DNA of 64,000 nt from Mytilus trossulus (taxonomy: Eukaryota > Mollusca > Bivalvia > Mytilida > Mytilidae): contig NC_086384.1 of assembly GCF_036588685.1 (NCBI RefSeq), positions 9,810,195-9,874,194 on the forward strand, written 5' to 3'. Below, piece after piece: positions 21,361-31,510 of this stretch. Numbering within the stretch: position 1 is the stretch's first letter; each line of letters starts with the position of its first letter. The translations under genes were made by a program, and so were the position numbers. The notes beneath the pieces were generated by a model that worked only from the letters and a program-made list of their open reading frames with translations, did not search any database and was not told where the DNA came from.

Positions 21361-22862
21361 AAAGTTAAAGTTTAATGTAAGAATTTGCTTGTATCTCTTT
21401 TCTGCAAAGTATGAGACAACTTCATAAACTTAGTGCTACCGCGGGGGGGGGGGGGGGAAATCTGCTTTAAAGTTCATAGTTGGATTTAGTGGTAAAATAT
21501 TATTTCCGTTGCATGTCAAAATGACAATATTGAAGACGGAAAATAACACTAAATGTCAAATCAAAATATTCTGTGTTTCTCATTTTTTTATTCCGATCCC
21601 ACGAGAAATGAATTAAACTAAATCTATTGAAAAAGCATATTCAATAAATCAAGAGCAAAAACTTACAATTTCCGTTTTGTACATTTTATTTCGAAGACGA
21701 ATACTTAATATCTTCATTATAAAATCTTAAGCGATTTATCTTTTTTTTTGTCTTGTTAATGGTTCAACAATAATTTAATTCTAGGTCATATCAAAGACAC
21801 CCTTAGATATTGGAGGTCTCATATACCTTTTTTTCTAAATATTGCCCTATATCTTCAGAATACCATTTATGTTTTCAGGCATGGCAAAGATTATTTAAAA
21901 TCTTCACGAAAAAACAAAACATATTTTGCAGAGTTCATTAATTTCACTTTCAGTCATTAAACAACAACTTCAATGGTGTCAACTTTCCATTTATGAGCAG
22001 CTACATATCTTCTTCTTCATTTGATGGCGTGTATATAACTCAGCAAATACTGTATGATCTTTCTACGTAAAAAAATAGAACCTCTTTAATGTGTTGCTCA
22101 CAAAAATGAACTGCTTCAATAGAGTTATTACGGAGAACTGTTGATATTGATATCATCTGTGTATAAGTTTTATTGTAACCCTGTCAAAGCACCAGATCTC
22201 ACTAATTTTTCGATTCTTTCAGTTTCTGATGTTACATAAAGTTGTCTCTCTAATCAAGTTACGATATTTGAAGAACGGTTAATTGCTATTCTAGGATTCT
22301 TATTTACCAAGTCAGGCATATTTATTTTTATTTTTTTTTTGGGGGGGTGTCTTTTTTGTGTTGTTGTGGGTAGGTTAGTCACCTCTTTCTCTTTCATTAC
22401 AATGATTTTGTTATTTATGTTTATACAAATTGTATCTATCGGAAGTAATGTAAGATGACCTAGATAATTATTTTCCAATTATTTATTTTTTGTACATTGA
22501 TATCATACTGGTTCGTCTTAATTCGTTTGCTGACATGTGTCCATAGCGGTTTTAGTCTTCGATTTTTAACTATATTTCTGTGAAGGTATTGTATTACTAG
22601 AATAAAGAAAAGGATTCGGGATGAATACTAATGAGACAAGAGACCAAATGATCATCGCAAGTCTAATTCGCAACCTGTGTATAAGTTTGTCGGTTTGTTA
22701 AAATCATAGCTGTAAACACATGCATACAATTGTTGGAAACAGTATAATGTATTTGTACTCCCTACACATTGAATAAGGTATGTCAAGGCAATACATTTCT
22801 TTTGATTTGTAAAACAATTCATCACATTTATACATTGACCTGAAAAGAACACGTATGTTATA
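21361..22862. other. AT-rich sequence with a 15-G run
   Basis: A run of 15 G lies at 21443-21457 and a T11-G7 tract near 22326-22347. A T1-like fragment ('actaatgagacaag') is near 22628. No gene is supported. Confidence 0.5.
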
Positions 22863-23905
22863 TATAGATTCATTATGTCATACAAAAGATAATTAAAACG
22901 AGGAATATGTCAAAAAGAAAACAACTTTCAAGTTCAAGTAAAACAGTGGCAAAATATACCACTGTGACATTCGACAGTCTATTAAACATAGGACGCCACA
23001 GACTTAACAACATATTTTTTTTTTATTTTTACCAGATTTATCATCCCTGTGTTTTCCTATTTAGATGTCGTAAAATAAAAGCATATAAAGTGCAAAGTCA
23101 GGAATATGACAGTTGTTATCCATTCGTTTGATGTGTTTAACCTTTTGATTTTGCCATTTGATTAGGGACTTTCCGTTTTGAATTTTTCTGTACAGTATTT
23201 TTGTGATGGTGTAATACCACCATTGATTTTCCCCTATAAGTCTTTGTTAAATTTGCAATTTTCAAAAAATTGTGTAGAATTTATCTTTGTTTCAAATAAA
23301 GAAATACTTGGCATGAGTAAAGTTTTATCCTGTCCAGTTCTATATAAAAGGTTTCACATAACATGTCATTGCATATAAGAAAATAACCATCATTGGAATT
23401 TAGCCAATCAAATTTCTCCCCTTATTCTATCTGTGTACAAGGTTTAGTCACCCTGTAACCTCAAGATTACAAAATTTCCTATAAAAATCACAAATAAAAA
23501 ATAATGGTGTTTTGAAATACCCAAGACATATGTTTATGACTCAGAAATAGTTTTACTGCAATAAAATGTAGGATTAATTACCTATAACGGTCAAATTCAA
23601 GGGAATATTTTTTAAGACCTACTTTCGTATGCAACCGGATGTGACGTACCATGATTTGATGGTATTACACCTATAGATTCATTATGTCATACAAAAGATA
23701 ATTAAAACGAGGAATATGTCAAAAAGACAACAACTTTTAAGTTCAAGTAAAACAGTGGCAACAAATGTCGTAAAATAAAAACATATAAAGTGCAAAGTCA
23801 GGAATATGACAGTTGTTATCCATTCGTTTGATGTGTTTAACCTTTTGATTTTGCCATTTGATTAGGGACTTTCCGTTTTGAATTTTTCTGTACAGTATTT
23901 CAGTA
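22863..23905 (+). repeat. Direct duplication interrupted by an inverted-repeat element
   Basis: 22863-23203 and 23672-23905 are copies of one segment: 'tatagattcattatgtcata' starts both and each ends in a copy of repeat P ('ctgtacagtattt'). The second copy lacks about 110 bp present near 22965-23065 of the first. Between them lies the element at 23208-23671. Confidence 0.8.
23208..23671. mobile_element. MITE-like insertion with GGTGTAATACCA ends
   Basis: The left end GGTGTAATACCA and right end TGGTATTACACC are perfect 12-bp inverted repeats. The 464-bp element carries no transposase; the 66-codon frame inside is not protein-like. A convincing target duplication is not visible. Confidence 0.65.
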
Positions 23906-24204
23906 ATTGTACTTTTTACATATTATTTTTAAAAAAAACATCACAATCCATATTATTAACTGATAAACAGAAATGAAATAAAGAAGAGTTTGTTAAACAA
24001 GGCCAAAAATGTGCTCGCGATCGCTACTACTGACAGCCAGTTGTACTTTCAAATGCTGGATGCTGTTTTTGCTTTCAAATAGATTAAAACATGCCAACAA
24101 TAGAAAAAATATAGGTTAAATCAACACGGTATGGGTTTGGTGATAAATGAGGGCAGTACTGCAAGCTAAAATGTCTTCATTCATATTATGTTGTGTACCA
24201 ATAC
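23906..24204. other. Spacer without a supported feature
   Basis: AT-rich, no repeat or gene recognised. Confidence 0.4.
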
Positions 24205-25680
24205 ATTGAAAACGGAAATAGGGAATGTGTCAAAGAGACAACAACCCGACCTAAAAAAAAAACAGCAGAAGGTCCCCATATGGTCTTCAATGTAGCGAGA
24301 AATTCCTGCACCCGGAGGCAACCTTCAGCTTGCCCCTAAACAAATATATACTAGTTCAGTGATAATGAACGCCATATTAATTTCCAAATTGTACACAAGA
24401 AACTAACAAAGCTAGAGGCCCCTGACTTGGGACAGGCGCAAATATGTAGCGGGGTTAAACATGTTTGTGAGATTTCAACCCTCCCCCTATACCTCTAGCC
24501 AATGTAGAAAAGTAAACGCATAACAATAAGTACATTCAAGAGAAGTCCGAGTCTGATATCAGAAGATGTAACCAAAGAAAATAAACAAAATGTCAATTAT
24601 ACATAAATAACAACAGACTAGCAGTTAACTGACATGCCAGCTCCAGACTTCAATTAAACTGACTGAAAGATTATGATTTCATCATATGAACATCAGGCAC
24701 AATCCTTCCCGTTAGGGATTTAGTATCATACCATCATAACATATATGAGAAGAACATAATCCGTGTCATGCCAACAACTGGTTTTTGAATAAATGTGTTT
24801 AGTTCCGATGCAAAGACCCTCTAAGTGAATCAATATTAACGCCAAAATATGCAATCTTTAATGACCTGACAACAGTATCGTAACTATATCCCTTCTTAGT
24901 AAGTCTATTCAAAGGTTTGGTTAGTTTTTGAGGTGAATACTGACACCTTTGTGCTTTATAAAGAATATTTCCATAAAAAATTGGATGTGAAATACCCGAA
25001 CGTATAAGAAGTCTGCATGTTGAGCTATATTTACCAATGATGTCCTTATACCGATGATAAAATTTAGTTAATGTTTTGACTAGTTTGTGATATCGAAAAC
25101 CCTTGTGTAATAATTTTTCAGTAAAACATAAATTTCTCTCGTTAAAATCTAAAACATTGTTACATACACGAGCGAATCGTACAAGTTGAGATATATAAAC
25201 ACCGTAAGATGGTGACAAGGGAACGTCACCATCTAAAAATGGATAATTAACGATAGGAAATGAAAAATCATCTATTTTATCATAAATTGTAGTATTCAGC
25301 TTTCCGTTAGTGATATAGATATCAATAGTGAGGAAAGGGCAGTGGTCATTGTTAGTATTATCTTTATTTAAAGTAAGTTCAACAGGATAAATTTCTTTAA
25401 TATACATACTGAAGTCGTCATTATTGAGAGCCAAAATATCATCCAAATATCTAAAAGTATTATTAAATTTGTTTATCAGATGTTGCTTTGATGGGTCTTT
25501 GCTTATTTTTGTCATAAATTGTAACTCAAAGCAATACAAAAACAGGTCCACAATAAGTGGTGCACAGTTAGTCCCCATTGGAATTTCGATAACCTGACGA
25601 TATACGGCATCACCAAAGCGAACAAAAATGTTATCTAGTAAAAAATCAAGGGCATATATAGTATCAAATCATGTCCAATT
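24205..25680 (-). mobile_element. 5'-truncated RT retroelement copy (Penelope-like or related), family T2
   Basis: Antisense element: the RT-coding part lies at 25655-24799 and a ~590-bp 3' region at 24798-24205 ends in the T2 tail ('aatgtgtcaaagagacaaca' on the plus strand). The 5' end is cut at about 25680, where a fragment of repeat P begins. A second, more decayed copy lies at 54796-55745. Confidence 0.8.
24799..25655 (-). pseudogene. Reverse transcriptase, 5'-truncated
   Basis: The 259-codon frame from 25578 starts MGTNCAPL and contains RYLDDIL (YLDD active-site motif) near residues 43-49, then PFLDGDVPLSPSYGVYISQL and RFARVCNNVLDF. The frame is open further upstream as LLDNIFVRFGDAVYRQ and IEIPMG until a TGA near 25665, so the visible start codon is only internal. 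GTNCAP...YLDD proteins of this type are common in cnidarian, amphioxus and mollusc genomes. I lean to a Penelope-like element, though no GIY-YIG endonuclease is visible and another non-LTR clade is possible. The RT N-terminal half is lost, so this copy cannot be autonomous. Confidence 0.75.
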
Positions 25681-25699
25681 GACATTGACAAGTCTGGAA

Positions 25700-25780
25700 T
25701 ATCAGTTGTTATCCACTTGTTTGCTGTGTTTGAGTTGTCATTTTTTTGTTATTTGATAAGGGACTTTCCAATGTACATAT
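25700..25780 (+). repeat. Repeat P fragment
   Basis: 'ggaatatcagttgttatcca' and 'gataagggactttcc'; it abuts the truncated end of the RT element. Confidence 0.6.
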
Positions 25781-26637
25781 ATATGTGCAATGACATAAGG
25801 ATGATTTATTACTAACACTTCTGACTTCTTAGTCCTTTCTCTGATTCGTTTTTGTTTTCTATGCAAACATATGAAAAGCCAAACTATTCCCAAAATTGTA
25901 GAAGGATATTGGAATTCAGTTTTCGTGTGGACTAAAGTTAACTATTCACGTCTATAATGTTCTCGTTCTGGTTCTATTGTAATAGTTTTCAATAAAAACA
26001 AGTCACTCCTTTTTGCCATCCTAGTGAAGTCTTTAATCAATTCAAGTTAACCGTTCTTAAAATGTTTTCGATTCTACTTCTTGATCAGTATAAATCAAAA
26101 ATATTCAATGTGGAAAAAAGTTTTATTTTTTAATATTAATGAAATCATTAAATTGAAGTCTCGCTTTCAGGAAACATATGGGTTTATTTCAGTGCTAATA
26201 CTACAATTTGTGTTGATTATACTGATAAATCAAAAGTCTTTAATCTGTATGTATGGCTGGCCTTGAAGGTCCAAAAGGTCTCATACATAGAACATTCACA
26301 AGGGTGGGGTTCATGAATGATATGTCTCGCAATTAATGTGGTTATGCAATATGCACATAATTTCAAAATTACTTAGGAATTGATATAAAGGTATATCGGA
26401 TGTGGTATTAGTGATAATGAGACAACTCGCGATCTAAGACATACTTGAGTTATGGATTAACATCAATGTATTTAAATTTGTTATTTTAGAAATATTGCTA
26501 TTGCATAGGATTTGAAGTTTTAAAATCTGAAGTACTTGTTGGTTCATATATCTTAAAATATAAAACGCCTTTCAAAAAAAAAATCAAAATATGAAAAAGG
26601 CATTATAAAGTGTTACACATTGCAAGTGAAAAAATAT
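25781..26637. other. Intergenic AT-rich sequence
   Basis: A degenerate T1 fragment ('gatgtggtattagtgataat') lies near 26399-26430; otherwise nothing is supported. Confidence 0.45.
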
Positions 26638-26643
26638 TTTATT
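26638..26643 (-). promoter_or_regulatory. Polyadenylation signal of the 26668-27048 exon
   Basis: AATAAA on the minus strand, only 25 nt past the stop codon, giving a very short 3' UTR. Confidence 0.55.
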
Positions 26644-26667
26644 TGCGTCATTTCGAATGCCTCTTCA

Positions 26668-27048
26668 TCATCGTTTTCGTCCGAAACCTCCGAATCGTCC
26701 TCGGTATGATATGGAATCGAAAGGCCTTTTCCGAAATGATGTGAATGATCTGCGGCTATGTGGTTGTCGTCTATAGTTAGCAAATAAATCATACAGTGTC
26801 ATGGATGGTCGATTCAATCCTAGAAATGATGGCCGTTTATACGCTCTCTTCGTTGTTGGCACGTTATTGCTTAGACTTTCCCCTATGCTATAATTGTCAT
26901 CTAAGTCCTCTTGTATATTATACTGTTGGTCTACGGATGATTCTAATAGTTCGTCCATTTTCATTTTGGGTATATTGTAATATTTCTCTGTTTCTGTATT
27001 GTAACATACGTAAATGTCATCATCCGATACACAGGAAAGAAGTCCATC
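26668..27048 (-). CDS. Terminal exon of an amidated peptide precursor
   Basis: A 3' splice site (ctatctttaatttcag|GAT) opens a 126-codon terminal exon, with an in-frame TAA just upstream of the acceptor. Residues 1-27 hold two cysteines (SCVSDDDIYVC). Residues 30-67 are acidic (QEDLDDNYSIGESL). The last ~55 residues are strongly basic and cut by KR, RR and RKR sites, ending RKR-PFDSISYRGRFGGF-GRKR-stop. That end is a textbook C-terminal amidation signal and predicts a 14-residue peptide with C-terminal GF-amide. PFDSIS...GGF parallels SFDSIS...GGF of the gene at 3013-4139. No signal-peptide exon was found upstream; an unspliced product starting at codon 29 would lack one. Neuropeptide is favoured over antimicrobial peptide, moderately. 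Confidence 0.7.
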   Translation of the reverse strand, partial: DGLLSCVSDDDIYVCYNTETEKYYNIPKMKMDELLESSVDQQYNIQEDLDDNYSIGESLSNNVPTTKRAYKRPSFLGLNRPSMTLYDLFANYRRQPHSRRSFTSFRKRPFDSISYRGRFGGFGRKR

Positions 27049-27350
27049 CTGAAATTAAAGATAGAGCATTTGTAGATGTATGTTTAGTCATTTGATACAC
27101 AGGAAAGAAATTTATTATTAGATTGAAACTGTTATGTTTCAATTGTAGATGTAAGTATAGCCGTTATAACACAGGACAGAAGGATATCATGAAAGAAGAG
27201 ATGCGTTGCCGTTTTTAATTGGTAGTGGAAGTTGTAATTCATTTGATAAACAAAAGAGATGGCTATTATGAAATTAGAGATGCAATGAACTATTCACTTT
27301 GTACATGTTGTAGTTGTTATTTCTTTCAATAAACAAAACAAGATATGCAT
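27029..27350 (+). repeat. Degenerate ~70-85-bp tandem repeat over an exon boundary
   Basis: 'atacacaggaaagaagtcca' (27028), 'atacacaggaaagaaattta' (near 27096), 'acacaggacagaaggatatc' (near 27170), 'ataaacaaaagagatggcta' (near 27246) and 'ataaacaaaacaagatatgc' (near 27330) head successive diverged units. The first covers the 3' splice site of the peptide exon. Confidence 0.5.
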
Positions 27351-27359
27351 TTGTCCGTG

Positions 27360-27689
27360 TCTTCTTAGAAAGGGAGAAGGTCAAACATAACCAAGACTAA
27401 TATAAACATTTCATGCTTGTTTCTGAATCTTAATTGTGAATGTGTTTATTAAATATACTTGTATTATTTAACATAAAATACTGTTTACAAAAAAAGCAAC
27501 ACGTTTTTTTTCTATAGATTAAAGTGTCTTTAATTTTGTCATCTGTACAATATCACCAAAACACATACTAATAAAATAGTAAAATCCATTTAAGGCCAAC
27601 TTTGCCTTAGTATAGGGAGTTGAAACATTAGTTTCTTTATAATTTCAAACACGGACAATTTTCGTAAGGATTATTATAATTATGTAAGT
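27360..27689. other. Probable intron or 5' flank of the peptide gene
   Basis: The missing upstream exon of 26668-27048 should lie beyond 27048 on this strand; no signal-peptide exon with a good donor was recognised. Confidence 0.3.
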
Positions 27690-27900
27690 ACCAAATCACT
27701 GACTACTGCGCCAAAGATACCCCGGGGGCTGAAGGTCCACCAGCCAGTGTGTATGTATTAACAAAAACACTACAAATTTACTGGAGTTTACGCCAGACGT
27801 ACATTTCTCCAAAAGATAACAATACTCGAATAGACTAAATTTAAAAGATTGAATAAAGTACGAAGTTCAGCAGGAGTAATGCCACAAAATTCTAAAAGGT
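27690..27900 (+). repeat. 355-bp family repeat, decayed
   Basis: Pieces in unit order: 'ggctgaaggtccaccagcca', 'tacgccagacgtacatttct', then 'aaagtacgaagttcagcagg'. This is a unit end followed by the next unit start. Confidence 0.6.
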
Positions 27901-28067
27901 ATTCTCAACTACAAGATACTTCATCTACAGGAACCAAGATCAATTTAAACTGTCTGAGTTTTCTATTCAAATGTTCATCTATTTCTAAATGATTAATTCA
28001 GTATCATGTAAGTGCATAAAAGAAGTAGGGCCGTAGTTTTAAGATTTCAATTAAGGTCAATGAGCTA

Positions 28068-28240
28068 AAAGAGGGACAAAAGATACTAGAGAAACAGTCA
28101 AACTCATATTCAAAATTAAACTGACAACGCCAAGGCTATAAATGAGAAATGTAAACAGACAACAAAAAGTACACATGACACATCATAGAAAATTAGACTA
28201 ACTACACGAACCCCGCCCGTAAAGTCGTATGAAAAAATTA
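28068..28240 (+). repeat. Dispersed repeat Q, second copy
   Basis: 'gagggacaaaagatactaga' then 'gtcaaactcat' and 'aactgacaacgccaaggcta'. The 60-codon minus frame here is repeat-derived. Confidence 0.65.
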
Positions 28241-29889
28241 ACCCAAACCTGTGATAAAGCCAATTTACTGAATTAATGACCTTGAATAACATGAACACTT
28301 TATCTCATTCTTATCTCATTGGTACTCATATAACATTTTCTTATATCTATTTTCAAAAACGTACTGATGTTAAATAATCGAATAGTTGATGTACAGCTTG
28401 CTGCAAATAAAGGATTGGCTTACCAATCAAAAAATGCAATTTGTCATAAACACTAACAGACAAAAACTCATATTGTCATAGATTGAGGTGTATAACGATG
28501 TTTTACAGGCTTCAGACATATAACCTCAAAAGACCCATACGTTATCGTAAGTGTTATGTACAAGTAATACCACTAGTTTTATCAAAGTATTTAATTGAAT
28601 TTCGCAATTGAAGCTTCCAGACATAACACCTAGTGTAACGTGTTCTCTATCTATACCGAGCTATTTATAAAAAGTCCGTAATAGTTCTAAGTGCCATTGG
28701 GGTAACTATCGATCATAGACAAAATAAGAGTGTTTTGATATCTTATTTTTCAATCCGTCTCATATATTGAAAAGTAAGGGAAAATATACTATTGTTTTAG
28801 CAATAAGCGTGGTATGAAGTAATGATTACGACTCCTTTCAAGAGTAAAAATTGGTTGGTTCAAGTTAAACCAGGGAGACAGGAATTTCAAAAGGGAATCA
28901 CACAACAGACTATATCATCCAAATTACCGGACACTTCCGAAATAAATGTACATGTATAACAAGAAATTAAAACACATGGTCTTAACGGTTTACTTTGACA
29001 CAGTCAAAATAAGAATGAAACCTGTTGTGCATGCGTACAACCCCTCCTTTTGCTTTAGTCTAAAGAGTTGTAACGAATAAATCACACAATAAAACGAATA
29101 ATTTACATTACAGCTTCAAACATGATGGCCATTAACCCGAACAAGGAAATAAATAATGCCTTATAATGTGCACGGCAGGGTGAACAAGTGCTCGTTTCTG
29201 AAGAAATTGTATGAAATAAAACGTGATATGCATGTATTTGCATAATTTTGAATGGTTAAATTTAAATTATCCAAACGCTGAGACAGAGTCTATTTAAATA
29301 CTGAAGACTATGTACATGTAAGAAGGAATGTAGGGTAACTGCTAATTACAAAGGAACTGAATCTTTTTTTTCTACTTTTGAGAACAAAGAAAATTACGTT
29401 ATGCATTTCGAAGGAATAATTTTGTCATTATTTCAAAGTCAACGCGCTCGATCTTACATTATATATTTATGGATGTTGCACATGTAGTTGAAATCTGCAA
29501 GAATGACTGAAATATTGAACAAACATGTTTCTTTTCAAGTAAAATCAATTAAGTAAAGAAATAAGCCATTGACACATAAGTGGTCGTAATTAAAATAGAT
29601 GGTGATATTAATGTGATTTCCTAAAGTGAGCAATAATTACTTAAAAAACTATGGTTTTTATAATATCAAATAGGATTGCCAATTCCTTATGTAATTTTGT
29701 TTAAACATGGTTCAGTTGGAATGTTTAGAATAGTATTAGCAGCAGTCATTTTCAACAGCGGTGCAATACTATATCTCCTTATTATGATGATATAATTTGG
29801 TCTTTTACACGACGTAAAGAATGGGACAAGTGCATAATATGATACATTTATGTTTATAAAATTAAGTTCAATATGTACTCCACCTTACA
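28241..29889. other. Long AT-rich stretch without a supported feature
   Basis: No open frame above 60 codons, no repeat family and no splice-flanked exon was recognised in 1.6 kb. Confidence 0.45.
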
Positions 29890-30645
29890 ATAGTTATCAA
29901 AAGTACCAGGATTATAATTTTAAACGCCAGACGCGCGTTTCGTCTACATAAGACTCATCAGTGACGCTCAGATCAAAATAGTTTGAAAGCCAAACAAATA
30001 CAAAGTTGAAGAGCATTGAGGACCCAAAATTCCAAAAAGTTGTGCCAAATACGGCTAAGGTTATCTACTCCTGGGGTAAGAACATCCTTAGTTTTTCGAA
30101 AAATTCAAAGTTTTGTACACAGAAAATTTATAAAAATGACCATATAGTTGATATGCATGTCAACACCGAAGTGCTGACTACTGGGCTGGTGATACCCTCG
30201 GGGACGAAACGTCCACCAGCAGTGGCATCGACCCAGTGGTGTAAATAGTTATCAAAAGTACCAGGATTATAATTTTATACGCCAGACGCGCGTTTCGTCT
30301 ACATAAGACTCATCAGTGACGCTCAGATCAAAATAGTTTGAAAGCCAAACAAATACAAAGTTGAAGAGCATTGAGGACCCAAAATTCCAAAAAGTTGTGC
30401 CAAATACGGCTAAGGTTATCTACTCCTGGGGTAAGAAAATCCTTAGTTTTTCGAAAAATTCAAAGTTTTGTACACAGAAAATTTATAAAAATGACCATAT
30501 AGTTGATATGCATATCAACACCGAAGTGCTGACTACTGGGCTGGTGATACCCTCGGGGACAAAACGTCCACCAGCAGTGGCATCGACCCAGTGGTGTAAA
30601 TAGTTATCAAAAGTACCAGGATTATAATTTTATACGCCAGACAAA
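29890..30645 (+). repeat. 355-bp repeat in tandem: two full units plus partial third
   Basis: The start 'atagttatcaaaagtaccag' occurs at 29890, 30245 and 30600, exactly 355 bp apart. The two units differ by only a few bases by eye. Each contains 'gccagacgcgcgtttcgtct', 'gagcattgaggacccaaaat' and the 'accagcagtggcatcgaccc' block. Two 80-codon frames (30006-30248 and 30361-30603) are repeats of one another and not genes. Confidence 0.95.
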
Positions 30646-30774
30646 ATGAAGCAATAAATACCAAATTTGGAAAAATCAAACCTTGCATGTTGAAATCGAT
30701 TATCATCAATAGTTAAAACTACAACTACATAAACTGTGAATAGATTGCAATTCATGTTTTTCAAAGTAAAAATA

Positions 30775-30850
30775 GCGGCAAACGCAAAAGATACCAAAGA
30801 AACGTTCGAACTCATTAGTCTAAACCAAACTGTCAATGTTAAGAGAAAAT
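30775..30850 (+). repeat. Dispersed repeat Q fragment
   Basis: 'caaaagataccaaagaaacg' with 'aaccaaactgtcaa'; diverged. Confidence 0.45.
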
Positions 30851-31510
30851 CAAAAAATGTTCAAAAGACTAACATGAGTAAATAAAAACACAATATAGAA
30901 ATAAAAAACTGAGTAAAATAAACACGAACAAAAACCGTTCAATAGACAAACATAAGTACATGAGTGTAATAACCTTAACAAAAACTGTATAATAGAAAAA
31001 TATAATTACATAAAAACACAATATATAAAACCAACATCTGAGTAAACTAACCTAAACAAAAACCGTTCAAAAGACAAACATAAGTACATAAAAACAAAAA
31101 CCGTTCAAAAGACAAACATAAGTACATAGAAAAACAAAAATCATTCAAAAGACAAACATAAGTACATAAAAACAAAAACCGTTCAAAAGACAAACATGTA
31201 AAATTGAAAATGGAAATGGGGAATGTGCCAAAGAGACAACAACGCGACCATAGAGCAGACAACCCTAGAAGGTCACCATCAGCTCTTAAATGTATGTATA
31301 TAATATATATAAAAAAAAAACATTCAAAAGACAAACATAAGTATATAAAAACAAAAATCTGTCAACAGACAAACATAAGTATATAAAAACAGAAAAACGT
31401 TCAAAAGACAAACATAAGTGCATAAAAACAAAAAAACGTTCAAAAGAAAACATGAGTATAAAAAACCACAACAATAGAAAACCAAAAACTGAGTAAAATA
31501 AACAAAAACA
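30850..31510 (+). repeat. ~38-43-bp A-rich minisatellite
   Basis: Units built on 'aaaccgttcaaaagacaaac' followed by 'ataagtacataaaaac'. It degrades at both ends and is interrupted at 31196-31300 by a T2 tail copy. The minus frames of 95 and 62 codons are repeat artefacts. Confidence 0.85.
31196..31300 (-). mobile_element. T2 tail copy inserted in the minisatellite
   Basis: 'aatgtgccaaagagacaaca' followed by the 'acaaccctagaaggtcacca' block, matching the 3' end of the RT element at 24205. Confidence 0.7.

Noticed and set aside
30006..30603. Two near-identical 80-codon frames suggesting a duplicated gene
   Set aside because: They are the 355-bp tandem repeat; other copies of the family have broken frames.
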